A stretch of DNA of 64,000 bases from Stenotrophomonas aracearum (GCF_031834615.1 NZ_CP115543.1:3173001-3237000); one strand, 5' to 3'; positions 31,398 to 39,950 are shown, numbered from the stretch's first letter. Numbers and translations: made by a program. Notes: generated by a model from the letters alone, not told the origin.

Positions 31398-33176
31398 ATG
31401 TCCCACCCCTCTTTCCCCGGCGCGGGCGCCCCGCCGCTGCCGTCGCGGCGCCTGTTCGTGCAGGGCCTGGCCGCTGGCGGCGTGGTCGCCGGCCTGGCTA
31501 GTGCCACCCTGCCGTCGCGTGCACTGGCCAATGCCGGCCCACGCGTGGCCACCGCCCCGCAGGTCCTCACCGGCGAGCAGTTCCAGCTCAGCATTGGTGA
31601 ATCGCTGGCCAATTTCACCGGGCGCACCCGTCCGGCGATCACTGTCAACGGCAGCCTGCCCGCGCCGATCCTGCGCTGGCGCGAAGGCGACACCGTCAAC
31701 GTGCGCGTGGCCAACACGCTGCAGGGCCACCCGACCTCGATCCACTGGCACGGCATCCTGCTGCCGGCCAACATGGACGGCGTGCCGGGCCTGAGCTTCA
31801 ACGGCATCGCCCCGGGCGAGGCCTACCAGTACCGCTTCACCCTGAAGCAGTCCGGCACCTATTGGTACCACAGCCATTCCATGTTCCAGGAACAGGCCGG
31901 GCTGTACGGCGCGCTGATCATCGACCCGCTTCAGCCGGCGCCGTACCGGTACGACCGTGAACACGTGATCCTGCTCTCGGACTGGACCGACATGGACCCC
32001 GGCGCGCTGTTCCGGCGCATGAAGAAGCTGGCCGAGCACGACAACTACTACAAGCGCACCCTGCCCGACTTCCTGCGCGACGTGCGCCGCGACGGCTGGT
32101 CCGCCGCCACCGCCGACCGTGGCATGTGGGGCCGGATGCGGATGACGCCGACCGACATCTCCGACATCAACGCGCACACCTACACCTACCTGCTCAACGG
32201 CACCACGCCGGCAGGCAACTGGACCGGGCTGTTCCGCAGCGGCGAAAAGGTCCTGCTGCGCTTCATCAACGGCGGCTCGATGACCTACTTCGACGTGCGC
32301 ATTCCCGGATTGAAGATGACCGTGGTTGCCGCCGACGGCCAGTACATCCACCCGGTCAGCATCGACGAGTTCCGCATCGCCCCGGCCGAAACCTTCGACG
32401 TGATCGTCGAGCCCACCGGCCAGGACGCGTTCACCCTTTTCTGCCAGGACATGGGCCGCACCGGCTACGCCGCCGGCACGCTGGCCGTGCGCCACGGCCT
32501 GCAGGCGCCGATCCCCGCGCGCGACCCGCGCCCGCTGCTGACGATGAGCGACATGGGCCACGACATGGGCCACGACATGAAAGGCATGGAAGGCGGCTGC
32601 GGCGCGAACATGGGCCACGCCGGTCACGGCAGCGCGCAGGGTAGCAGCAAGGCGCCGCGCCACCCCGCCAGCGAACAAGGCAACCCGCTGGTCGACATGC
32701 AGAGCATGGCCACCGAGCCCAAGCTGGACGACCCCGGCATCGGGCTGCGCGACAACGGCCGCCAGGTGCTGACCTACGGCGCCATGCGCAGCCTGTTCGA
32801 GGATCCCGACGGTCGCGAACCGTCGCGCGAAGTAGAACTGCACCTCACCGGGCACATGGAGAAGTTCAGCTGGTCGTTCGACGGCATTCCCTTCGCCAGC
32901 GCCGAACCGCTGCGCCTGAACTACGGCGAGCGCATGCGCATCGTGCTGGTCAACGACACCATGATGCAGCACCCCATCCACCTGCACGGGGTGTGGAGCG
33001 ACCTGGAAAACGCCGCCGGCGACTTCCACCTGCGCAAGCACACCATCGACATGCCGCCCGGCACCCGCCGCAGCTACCGCGTGCGCGCCGACGCACTCGG
33101 CCGCTGGGCCTACCACTGCCACCTGCTGTACCACATGGAAGCGGGCATGATGCGCGAAGTGAGGATTGAAGAATGA
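31398..33176 (+). CDS. copA: CopA, copper-resistance multicopper oxidase
   Basis: A 592-residue periplasmic oxidase. The N-terminus is a Tat signal (SRRLFVQG). The four copper-binding motifs are visible: HWHG, YWYHSHS, HPIHLHG and WAYHCHLLYHMEAGM. A Met/His-rich insert near residues 385-420 (repeats of HDMG, plus MGHAGHG) probably binds copper. The start at 31398 follows GGAG. It oxidises and sequesters Cu(I) in the periplasm. Its stop overlaps the copB start by 4 nt. Confidence 0.95.
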   Translation: MSHPSFPGAGAPPLPSRRLFVQGLAAGGVVAGLASATLPSRALANAGPRVATAPQVLTGEQFQLSIGESLANFTGRTRPAITVNGSLPAPILRWREGDTVNVRVANTLQGHPTSIHWHGILLPANMDGVPGLSFNGIAPGEAYQYRFTLKQSGTYWYHSHSMFQEQAGLYGALIIDPLQPAPYRYDREHVILLSDWTDMDPGALFRRMKKLAEHDNYYKRTLPDFLRDVRRDGWSAATADRGMWGRMRMTPTDISDINAHTYTYLLNGTTPAGNWTGLFRSGEKVLLRFINGGSMTYFDVRIPGLKMTVVAADGQYIHPVSIDEFRIAPAETFDVIVEPTGQDAFTLFCQDMGRTGYAAGTLAVRHGLQAPIPARDPRPLLTMSDMGHDMGHDMKGMEGGCGANMGHAGHGSAQGSSKAPRHPASEQGNPLVDMQSMATEPKLDDPGIGLRDNGRQVLTYGAMRSLFEDPDGREPSREVELHLTGHMEKFSWSFDGIPFASAEPLRLNYGERMRIVLVNDTMMQHPIHLHGVWSDLENAAGDFHLRKHTIDMPPGTRRSYRVRADALGRWAYHCHLLYHMEAGMMREVRIEE

Positions 33177-34114
33177 GCACGATTCGATTCCTCACCCCGC
33201 AGGTGCTGAGCGCTGCGCTGCTGGTTGCGCTGGCAGCGCCGGCATGGGCGCAGTCGCACAACCATGGCGAAGCTGCATCGCAGGATTCGCAGGAACCGGT
33301 CGACCATTCGAAGATGGACCACGCTGCGATGGACCATTCCACGATGGACCATTCGAAAATGGACCATGCCGCCATGGGTCACGCGGTTGCCCCCTCCACG
33401 CCGCGCGAACCCATTCCGGCCGTCACCGACGCCGATCGCGCCGCCGCGTTTCCGCCCATTGACCACGGCGCGATGGAACACGCACCGGAGATCCACAGCC
33501 TGCTGCTGGTCAACCGCCTGGAACACTGGGACGGCCAGCACGGCAGCGGCCAGGCATGGGAAGCCAGCGGCTGGGTCGGCGGCAACATCAACCGCCTGTG
33601 GCTGCGCAGCGAAGGCGAACGCAGCGGCGGTCGCACCGGATCGTCTGACCTGGAAGTGCTGTACGGGCGCAGTGTGTCGCCATGGTGGGACGTACTGGTA
33701 GGCGTGAAGCAGGATTTCCGGCCAGCGGACTCCCGCACCTGGGCCGCACTCGGCATCCAGGGCCTGGCACCCTACAAGTTCGAAACCTCCGCCACTGCGT
33801 ACGTCGGCGACGGCGGGCAACTGGCGGCCACCCTGGAGGTCGAGTACGAACTGCTGCTCACCAACCGCCTGATCCTGCAGCCGCTGGTGGAAGCCACGCT
33901 CGCCGCCAAGGACGAACCGGAGCACGGCATGGGCTCGGGCCTGAACAAGGTGGAGGCCGGCCTGCGCCTGCGCTACGAGTTCAGCCGCCGCTTCGCGCCC
34001 TACATCGGCATCACCCACGAGCGCCTGTTCGGCGAAACGGCGGACTACCACCAGGCCGCAGGCGAACACATCCGAGACACCCGCTGGGTAGCCGGCGTCC
34101 GGCTCTGGTTCTAA
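33173..34114 (+). CDS. copB: CopB, outer-membrane copper resistance protein
   Basis: A 313-residue protein with a signal peptide ending AWAQ (about residue 27). A copper-binding segment follows with five or more DH(S/A)(K/A/T)MDH-type repeats (about 43-70). The C-terminal domain is beta-rich and ends in Phe, as expected for an outer-membrane barrel. The ATGA overlap with copA implies translational coupling. Confidence 0.94.
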   Translation: MSTIRFLTPQVLSAALLVALAAPAWAQSHNHGEAASQDSQEPVDHSKMDHAAMDHSTMDHSKMDHAAMGHAVAPSTPREPIPAVTDADRAAAFPPIDHGAMEHAPEIHSLLLVNRLEHWDGQHGSGQAWEASGWVGGNINRLWLRSEGERSGGRTGSSDLEVLYGRSVSPWWDVLVGVKQDFRPADSRTWAALGIQGLAPYKFETSATAYVGDGGQLAATLEVEYELLLTNRLILQPLVEATLAAKDEPEHGMGSGLNKVEAGLRLRYEFSRRFAPYIGITHERLFGETADYHQAAGEHIRDTRWVAGVRLWF

Positions 34115-34126
34115 ATCAGGATAGGG

Positions 34127-34149
34127 GTAGAGCCACGCCCTGCGTGGCT
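34127..34149 (+). repeat. SMAG-type REP unit (single GTAG hairpin)
   Basis: GTAG is followed by AGCCACGC, a 3-nt loop and GCGTGGCT. It lies between copB and the GNAT gene. The same short form occurs at 37175, 41468 (inverted) and 62803. Confidence 0.8.
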
Positions 34150-34199
34150 TCGCGGTGCCGGATCAACCTAAACTCCTGCACCGCGCCCCAAAATTTCCC

Positions 34200-34712
34200 A
34201 TGACCACAACCATCCGCCGCGCAACCCCGGCTGACGCCGAGATTCTTTCCGCACTCGCCATCGCCACGTACACCGAAACCTTCGGCGACTCCTACCCGCC
34301 GGAGGATCTCGCCGCGTTCCTGCACGCGCACTACTCCCCCGAACCGCAACGGACGGAACTCGAAGACCCACGCACCGCCGCTTGGCTGCTGTTCGACGAC
34401 GACCACCCCATCGGCTACCTCGCCGCAGGCCCCAACACCCTTACGCACGCAGACGTGCAGGAAGGCGACATCGAACTAAAACGGCTGTACGTGTTGGCCA
34501 GCCATCAAAGCGGCGGCCACGGCGCCCGCCTGATGGACGCCTTCCTGGCATGGCTGGACCAGCCGCAGCGGCGCACCCTGTGGGTCGGGGTATGGTCGGA
34601 GAACTACGGCGCGCAGCGCTTCTACGCACGCTATGGGTGCCACAAGGTAGGCACCTATGAATTCCCGGTGGGCGACAGCCGCGACCTGGAATTCATCCTG
34701 CGCCGGCCCTGA
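34200..34712 (+). CDS. GNAT-family N-acetyltransferase
   Basis: A 170-residue acetyltransferase with an N-terminal IRRATPADAEIL and the acetyl-CoA loop region QSGGHGARLMDAFL. The C-terminal stretch (LWVGVWSENYGAQRFYARYG) is nearly the same as in the gene at 52866, so the two are paralogues. The acceptor is unknown; relatives are annotated as spermine/amino-acid acetyltransferases. No clear Shine-Dalgarno. Confidence 0.85.
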   Translation: MTTTIRRATPADAEILSALAIATYTETFGDSYPPEDLAAFLHAHYSPEPQRTELEDPRTAAWLLFDDDHPIGYLAAGPNTLTHADVQEGDIELKRLYVLASHQSGGHGARLMDAFLAWLDQPQRRTLWVGVWSENYGAQRFYARYGCHKVGTYEFPVGDSRDLEFILRRP

Positions 34713-34742
34713 TCAGGACCGGCGCGGACACCGCCGCAGCGG

Positions 34743-35057
34743 TCAGAAATCGAACAGGTCCGACAGGAAGCTTTCTTTCTTCTTCTTGCGATACCCATGG
34801 CCATCGCCATGGTGCTGCTGGCCCAGGTGGCGGGTATCGCGATGCTGCATGTACTCCTGCTGCGGCGGCGGCGCGGCCGCACGAGCCGGCGCCGGTGCAG
34901 CGGCACCCACCGAGCGCTCGATGATCTTGTCCAGCTCGCCGCGGTCCAGCCACACGCCCCGGCACTGAGGGCAGTAATCGATTTCGATGCCCTGGCGCTC
35001 GGACATCACCAGCGCTTGGGTCGTACAGACGGGGCATTGCATCGGTTTTGGCTCCAT
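34743..35057 (-). CDS. Zinc-ribbon (zf-TFIIB) domain protein
   Basis: A 104-residue protein (99 if the second Met is used). The N-terminus carries CPVC and CPQC pairs spaced about 20 residues apart, followed by GVWLDRGELDKII, the zf-TFIIB pattern. The C-terminal part is Ala/Pro/Gln- and His-rich, ending KKKKESFLSDLFDF. Function unknown; probably cytoplasmic. Confidence 0.85.
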   Translation of the reverse strand: MEPKPMQCPVCTTQALVMSERQGIEIDYCPQCRGVWLDRGELDKIIERSVGAAAPAPARAAAPPPQQEYMQHRDTRHLGQQHHGDGHGYRKKKKESFLSDLFDF

Positions 35058-35204
35058 TCGGGGTCAGAAAGCGACTGTACCGTGGCCTACCTGACCGGTT
35101 GGCAACAACGCCACGAATGCGCAACACCATTTGCACGGCCCGCTCACCTTCGCCTCCCCATACTGCCGCGCCACTCCACCCGTCCTGCCAGGGAAATCCG
35201 CGTC

Positions 35205-35606
35205 ATGCTGTTGTCCAAGCGCCATGTAGAACCGCGCGTGCTGTTGATCGAAGACACCGAAGACACCCGCGAACTGAGCCGCATGGCGCTGGAAAGCCAA
35301 GCCTGCGAAGTGGCTGCGGTCAGCACCGCCGAAGCCGCACTCGGCCTGCTCCAGGCCGGCGAGCGCTTCGACCTGGTGTTCACCGACGTCTGCCTGGGCG
35401 GCCTGAGCGGCATCGAGGCCGCCCACCGCATCCGCCAGCAGTTCCCCAGCCTGCCCGTGCTGGTCACCTCCGGCCTGCAGCCGGACCGGGTCACCCCGCA
35501 GCTGGCCCCGGGCATCCACTTCCTGCCCAAGCCGTACACCATGAGCGAACTGCTGGACGCCATCCGCGCCTGCTTCGGCGACCACGAGGTCGACCGCGCC
35601 GCCTGA
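35205..35606 (+). CDS. Stand-alone response regulator receiver domain
   Basis: A 133-residue receiver: VLLIEDTEDTRE at the N-terminus, phosphoacceptor Asp in VFTDVCLGGLSG, and the Lys of FLPKPYTMSEL. No output domain and no kinase nearby, so its partner is unknown. The start follows an AGGGAAA ribosome site. Confidence 0.88.
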   Translation: MLLSKRHVEPRVLLIEDTEDTRELSRMALESQACEVAAVSTAEAALGLLQAGERFDLVFTDVCLGGLSGIEAAHRIRQQFPSLPVLVTSGLQPDRVTPQLAPGIHFLPKPYTMSELLDAIRACFGDHEVDRAA

Positions 35607-35691
35607 GGCGGTTTCATCAGGATTTCATCAAGGGCTGCGCATCGTGGCGGTGACACCATGCCACCCGCCACCCTTGCCGGACTCCCCGAAC

Positions 35692-36354
35692 ATGCAGACC
35701 CGATTGCTGCTGGGCACTCCCTTGTTGTTGCTGGCCACCCTCACTGACGCGCGCGCCGATGACTTCGTCACCTGCGAAAGCCGCGACAACCGCTACCAGT
35801 CCTGTTCATTGCCGTACGCCGGCTACGTAACCCTGGACCGAAAGCTCTCCGGCGCAGATTGCCGCCAGGGCCGCAGCTGGGATTACGACCGCCGCAATGT
35901 GTGGGTCGACGACGGCTGCCGCGCCTCGTTCCGGGTCAGCAACAACGACCGGCATAATGACCACGACGACGGCAACCACGATGCCAAGGTGGCCGCTGGC
36001 GTACTGATTGGCGCCGCGATCCTCGGTGCACTGGTGCACAACGCCAACAAGGACGACCAGCGCTACGACGACGACAACTACCAGGGCGCACGCCACAACT
36101 CCTACGTGCCGCAGTGGATGGTCGGGGAATTCGAAGGCTACAAACCGATGTACAACGCCGACATCCGCATGCGGATCGAATCCGATGGCCGCATGAGCGC
36201 GCAGGCCCGCGGCCAGAACCTGTCCGGCTGGGTCAACGGCGGCCAGCTCAACGTCGGCAACAGCGTCTTCGACATCAGCCAGAGCCGCGACGGCTTCGTC
36301 ACCACCGAAGTGGGCGATCGCCAAAACGAAGTGCGTTACCACCGCATACGCTGA
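35692..36354 (+). CDS. Secreted DUF3011-domain protein
   Basis: A 220-residue protein with a signal peptide ending DARA (about residue 20). One DUF3011 unit follows (VTCESRDNRYQSC ... VWVDDGCRASF, about 24-82) with four Cys likely in disulfides. Then come an Asp/Asn/His-rich linker, a hydrophobic glycine-zipper-like helix (AAGVLIGAAILGALV) and a beta-rich C-terminal domain. A second DUF3011 protein lies at 55677. Function unknown; an envelope role is likely. Confidence 0.82.
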   Translation: MQTRLLLGTPLLLLATLTDARADDFVTCESRDNRYQSCSLPYAGYVTLDRKLSGADCRQGRSWDYDRRNVWVDDGCRASFRVSNNDRHNDHDDGNHDAKVAAGVLIGAAILGALVHNANKDDQRYDDDNYQGARHNSYVPQWMVGEFEGYKPMYNADIRMRIESDGRMSAQARGQNLSGWVNGGQLNVGNSVFDISQSRDGFVTTEVGDRQNEVRYHRIR

Positions 36355-36370
36355 GTGGCGCGCTCCGGAC

Positions 36371-36397
36371 GTGGAGCCGGGCTCTGCCCGGCTCCAC
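36371..36397. terminator. Perfect 12-bp hairpin between convergent genes
   Basis: GTGGAGCCGGGC and its exact inverse enclose a TCT loop in the 52-nt gap between two converging genes. It is REP-like in composition and well placed as a bidirectional transcript end, though without T-tracts. Confidence 0.5.
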
Positions 36398-36406
36398 GGT
36401 GAAGGT

Positions 36407-37075
36407 TCAGCCCCCGACCTTGCAGCTCAACCGCGTGCCGTAGAAGTCCAGCGTCGCCTCGCCCTGGTGTTCCCAGAACTCCACGCCCTCGCGCGTATAG
36501 CGAGCGCCACTGGCGGACGGCGCAGCAAACGTAATCGCCTGGTCGCGCCCCAACCGGACCACCGCAACCTGCGGGTCCAGTTCGTTGTGGAATACCACCG
36601 ACAAAGGCTTGCTGGCATCGTCACAGGTGTACTGCACCGCCTTCGCGGCCGGCGCCGATGACGAGGACAGGCGCAGCTCCACGATACGGGTCTGGTAGGA
36701 CTCGACCAGGCACCGGTTGGCATCTACCGCCTGCCAGCAGGCATCACGGCCCTTGATCCAGCCGCGCTGCTCGGCGGCAATGTCCAGCTCGCCCGGACCG
36801 GTCTGCGCAGCCTTGTACAACGCGGCCAGCTCGCGATCCAGCGCCGACAAACGGGCGTCACCGCAGACCGCCTTCTCCGCATCGGACGCGGCCTTCGCGC
36901 AATCGAAAGACGGGCCTTGCCCAGCGGCCGCAGCGCTAGGCGTTTCAGTAGTCGCCACCGGCTTCGGCGACTCATTGGTCGGTGCAGCGGGCGCCGGGGC
37001 CACCGGATCGGTCGGCGCGGGCTTACAGGCCGCCAGCGCGAGCGCGCCCAGGCCGATCAGGACAAAACGATTCAT
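36407..37075 (-). CDS. Lipoprotein with LprI-like and MliC-like lysozyme-inhibitor domains
   Basis: A 222-residue lipoprotein (lipobox ALAAC at about residue 16) with a Pro/Ala-rich linker. Residues about 56-125 resemble LprI: FDCAKAASDAEKAVC, then LDRELAALY and RDACW. The C-terminal 80 residues resemble MliC: YTCDD, LSVVFHN, and GVEFWEHQGEATL ending in a Cys. Both families inhibit or bind c-type lysozymes. The start at 37075 follows GGAG. The inhibitory role is inferred from domain resemblance. Confidence 0.8.
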   Translation of the reverse strand: MNRFVLIGLGALALAACKPAPTDPVAPAPAAPTNESPKPVATTETPSAAAAGQGPSFDCAKAASDAEKAVCGDARLSALDRELAALYKAAQTGPGELDIAAEQRGWIKGRDACWQAVDANRCLVESYQTRIVELRLSSSSAPAAKAVQYTCDDASKPLSVVFHNELDPQVAVVRLGRDQAITFAAPSASGARYTREGVEFWEHQGEATLDFYGTRLSCKVGG

Positions 37076-37429
37076 GGCAGCTCCACTGCAGTCAAAACGG
37101 ACCAAGCTAGTGTGCGCCAACTGGCGCCGAAGCGGCGTATAGAGCCGACGCCCCGAAAGCTGTCACCCCCGCCGGTAGAGCCACGCCTTGCGTGGCTGTA
37201 ATCCCACCGACCCACGTGCAACCTACGGTCCTGCCAGACCCCAGGGCCATTTGCGCCATCTCGCCCGAAACGTGCCCTTTCGGCAATTCGACCGTGCACC
37301 ACTGCTCGCAGCCGGTTTGACGATCTGCAGCGACGTCAGATGCGTCAGCCCTTGTTTCCGACGTTGCACGCGAGCGCCACCATCCGCAGCACACCGTGAC
37401 CTGCGGCATGCGATTCCGGAAGACAGTGG
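37076..37429. other. 354-bp intergenic region at the left edge of the low-GC cassette
   Basis: It holds a short SMAG-type hairpin (37175-37197) and otherwise no reading frame I can support. Base composition drops toward the right. It must contain the promoters of the diverging lipoprotein and acyltransferase genes, but no convincing -35/-10 pair was found. Confidence 0.5.
37175..37197 (+). repeat. SMAG-type REP unit (single GTAG hairpin)
   Basis: GTAGAGCCACGCCTTGCGTGG form with 8-bp arms and a 3-nt loop, the same short type as at 34127. It marks the border between normal-GC sequence and the low-GC cassette. Confidence 0.78.
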
Positions 37430-38554
37430 ATGAGTCATCGACATGAGGGTGAGCCAAGCCCTGCAGAAACCTCCGTCACCAGCGCGGGGCTCGCGCGCCC
37501 GCTACTCGGCATTCAGGTGCTGCGCGCTGCTGCAGCCCTTGCGGTCGTCATCTATCACATGGTGCACGCCGAAGATGTGCATGGAGGCGGAGTCTCTGTA
37601 CTCGGCGGCCCCGCACACTTCGGATACGCCGGCGTTGACGTCTTCTTCGTCATCTCTGGCTTCATCGTGGCCACGATAACGGCTGGAAAGCTTGGCAACG
37701 CAAAGTACGCCGTTGAGTTCATGTGTCGTCGCGCCGTACGAATTGTGCCCCTGTACTGGCTGTGCACCCTGGCAATCGCCGCCGTGCTCACACTTCATCC
37801 AAACGCATTAAGCAGCGAGTTCGAGAACAAGAGCCTGCTTGACTCGCTGCTCATGATTCCACAAGCAGGCGGACCGCTACTTGCCGTCGGATGGACCCTG
37901 AGCTACGAAATCTTCTTTTACGCAATGGCCGCACTCGGTCTGGCGTTCGGTTCGCGAGCAGCAATTCACAAGGCGCTCCTGGGCTGGGCACTCGTGCTCC
38001 CTTTTCTGCAGGCAGTCCCAGCCACTGGCCCATGGATATCACTGCTGACCAGCCCTCTCAGCATCGAGTTCATCGCAGGGGCGCTGGCCGGGCTTCACTG
38101 GCGGAGGTTGCCGAGCATATTGGCGTTACCCGCAATAGCCTCAGGGATTGCCTGGATGATTGCCGCGGGATTTCTTCTGTTGGACGTTCCCGGGCATGGT
38201 CACTCCGATGGAGTACGGACGCTAGCGTTCGGACTCCCAGCAACGCTTCTGATAGCGGGGCTAGCTAGGTTGGAGGCTGACGGAAAGGCTGTTGCGCCAA
38301 AACTCCTTGTGCAACTTGGCGATGCATCCTACTCGCTCTATCTGACCCATCTGTTTGTGCTGTCTCTGGTCGCCCGTCTCGGATCAGGCTTGGACGTAAC
38401 TGGAACAGTCACCGGAAACACGATGCTCCTCATCATTACGTTCATTGCGTCCTGGATAACGGCGCTGACAGTACACAAGTACGTCGAGAAGCCGCTGATG
38501 AAGATCGGCAACCACGTCATGCAGACTCGGATCCGTAAACGATGCACAAATTAA
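37430..38554 (+). CDS. Acyltransferase-3 family membrane protein (OafA/YrhL-like)
   Basis: A 374-residue multi-pass protein with about ten hydrophobic segments. The family R-X10-H motif is visible (Arg32, His43), followed by GYAGVDVFFVISGFI. Such enzymes transfer acetyl or other acyl groups to surface sugars. The DNA is clearly lower in GC than the neighbours, with mixed codon use, pointing to transfer. It ends 13 nt after the start of the next gene, so the two overlap and are cotranscribed. Acceptor unknown; O-antigen or another cell-surface glycan is likely. Confidence 0.88.
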   Translation: MSHRHEGEPSPAETSVTSAGLARPLLGIQVLRAAAALAVVIYHMVHAEDVHGGGVSVLGGPAHFGYAGVDVFFVISGFIVATITAGKLGNAKYAVEFMCRRAVRIVPLYWLCTLAIAAVLTLHPNALSSEFENKSLLDSLLMIPQAGGPLLAVGWTLSYEIFFYAMAALGLAFGSRAAIHKALLGWALVLPFLQAVPATGPWISLLTSPLSIEFIAGALAGLHWRRLPSILALPAIASGIAWMIAAGFLLLDVPGHGHSDGVRTLAFGLPATLLIAGLARLEADGKAVAPKLLVQLGDASYSLYLTHLFVLSLVARLGSGLDVTGTVTGNTMLLIITFIASWITALTVHKYVEKPLMKIGNHVMQTRIRKRCTN

Positions 38555-39468
38555 CTGCGCCCTCCATTCTCAGCCCGAAAGTCATTGCGAACTCGGATTC
38601 ACTCGCCCAACGCTTCAATCTCGCAGCGCCCTTTCCGCACATCGTTATGGACGACTTCTTCGCACAGGAATTTGCGGAAAGGCTGTCGACCGAGTTTCCT
38701 GCGTTTGAGCGGGGCAACCATGTGGGCGACAACGGTTTGCCCGGCGGCAAGTCCACGCTTGAGAAAATCCGTGACCTGGGGCCAGCGTATCGGCAACTGG
38801 ACGAAACAATCAAATCCCCGGCTTTCCTCGAGCTTCTGTCAAAGATCACCGGGATCGGTGGCCTCCTATACGACCCGTGGTACCTAGGCGGCGGGACCCA
38901 CGAGAACCACACGGGAATGAGCCTGGATCCCCACGTGGACTTCAACTACCACCCGAGCGAGCGCTGGCACCGGCGACTGAACCTGCTGGTGTACCTCAAC
39001 CGAGACTGGGACGAGCACTGGGGCGGCTGCTTCGAGTTGTTTTCCGACCCGCATGCATCGCCTCAACCCGAGGTGTCCATACCACCCGCGTTCAACCGCT
39101 GCGTCATCTTCGAAACGTCCGAACGCTCCTGGCATGGCTTCAACGCGATCCAGCTGCCAGCCGACCAGGCAAATCGCAGCAGGCGGTCGATTGCGCTTTA
39201 CTTCTACACAAGAGACCGACCGCAGGATGAGATTGCCGACCGACACACTACCTTGTACGTGAAGCGCCAGTTGCCGGAACGCATTGCCGCTGGCCGAGTG
39301 CTTGATGGCGCTGATGTCAGTGAGCTTCAGAGCCTGATCCGGCAGCGGGACGACCACATACGCTCGCTCTATGCCGAGAACACCGCCCTGCGCAAAGCAC
39401 AGGACCAGGGGCTCACCGGCCACCTGCTGTATCTGGCCAAACGCGCATTCGTGCGCTTTCGTCGCTAA
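38542..39468 (+). CDS. 2OG-Fe(II) oxygenase (prolyl 4-hydroxylase-like)
   Basis: A 308-residue protein. The double-stranded beta-helix ligands appear as HVDF (HxD), the distal His in SWHGF and the 2-oxoglutarate-binding Arg in RRSIALYFY. The N-terminus FPHIVMDDFF fits the family. The last 50 residues are a helix (LQSLIRQRDDHIRSLYAENTALR) followed by a basic tail, a possible coiled coil or membrane-surface anchor. It overlaps the acyltransferase gene. Similar oxygenases occur in polysaccharide clusters, so a hydroxylated sugar or peptide substrate is possible. Confidence 0.85.
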   Translation: MHKLTAPSILSPKVIANSDSLAQRFNLAAPFPHIVMDDFFAQEFAERLSTEFPAFERGNHVGDNGLPGGKSTLEKIRDLGPAYRQLDETIKSPAFLELLSKITGIGGLLYDPWYLGGGTHENHTGMSLDPHVDFNYHPSERWHRRLNLLVYLNRDWDEHWGGCFELFSDPHASPQPEVSIPPAFNRCVIFETSERSWHGFNAIQLPADQANRSRRSIALYFYTRDRPQDEIADRHTTLYVKRQLPERIAAGRVLDGADVSELQSLIRQRDDHIRSLYAENTALRKAQDQGLTGHLLYLAKRAFVRFRR

Positions 39469-39479
39469 GGAGCTACTGA

Positions 39480-39821
39480 ATGGATCCCGCAACGCTGGTG
39501 GCACAGCTCACGTCCCGCGCTGAGCTGGCGTCGGTCCTGCCACCATACGAAAGGGTGGTCGGACTTGCGCACGCGCAGCAGATACTGGCTTCTGCGCTAA
39601 CGTCCCGCATGGCACCCATCGCATCCGCAAGCAAGCGGGACCTGGCGATTGGCGACTTGGTTGCTGCCATCACCCATCAACGCGCACTGGCGCATTCAAC
39701 CACCACCGTCTTTGGCTACGAGCTCCAAGCCGCAGGACATCGTGTCGATGCCGCCTTGGCCGCATTGGCTACCTGCCCTTCTCATCCAAATCCACAAAAA
39801 AGGCGCCCATCGGGCGCCTAA
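39480..39821 (+). CDS. Small hypothetical protein whose 3' end runs into the tRNA-Lys terminator
   Basis: A 113-residue Ala-rich helical frame, 11 nt after the oxygenase and behind AAGGAG, so translation is plausible. No domain recognised. The last residues (NPQKRRPSGA) are encoded by the terminator hairpin of the convergent tRNA-Lys, which suggests the original stop was lost or the gene was truncated when the cassette joined this site. Confidence 0.55.
   Translation: MDPATLVAQLTSRAELASVLPPYERVVGLAHAQQILASALTSRMAPIASASKRDLAIGDLVAAITHQRALAHSTTTVFGYELQAAGHRVDAALAALATCPSHPNPQKRRPSGA
39795..39819 (-). terminator. Rho-independent terminator of tRNA-Lys
   Basis: Read on the minus strand, an 8-bp GC-rich stem (AGGCGCCC / GGGCGCCT, 39801-39819, 3-nt loop) is followed by six T (39795-39800). 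It begins 17 nt after the tRNA 3' end. Confidence 0.85.
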
Positions 39822-39835
39822 GTCGTTGATGCAAT

Positions 39836-39911
39836 TGGTGGGCCGTGATGGATTCGAACCATCGACCAAAAGATTAAAAGTCTTCTGCTCTACCGACTGA
39901 GCTAACGGCCC
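39836..39911 (-). tRNA. tRNA-Lys (anticodon UUU)
   Basis: 76 nt on the minus strand including an encoded CCA. The acceptor stem GGGCCGT pairs with ACGGCCC, the anticodon stem-loop is GAAGA-CTTTTAA-TCTTT giving anticodon TTT, and the T-loop GGTTCGAATCC is present. A terminator follows. It marks the right border of the low-GC cassette, which lies on its 3' side. Confidence 0.96.
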
Positions 39912-39944
39912 ATTGCATGCCCCGACTTCGCGCCGGGGGTGCGC

Positions 39945-39950
39945 ATTCTA
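39945..39950 (-). promoter_or_regulatory. -10 of tRNA-Lys with GC-rich discriminator
   Basis: TAGAAT on the minus strand is followed by GCGCACCCCC, the GC-rich discriminator expected of stable-RNA promoters under stringent control. It lies about 33 nt before the mature tRNA. The -35 is weak. Confidence 0.5.

Noticed and set aside
37107..37457. Minus-strand 116-codon frame in the intergenic region
   Set aside because: Part of it is the translated SMAG repeat (ATQGVALP), a typical false ORF signature, and there is no ribosome site.
37430..39821. Prophage or integrative element
   Set aside because: No integrase, transposase or phage gene and no clear direct repeat of the tRNA 3' end on the left, so only a probable acquired cassette is claimed.
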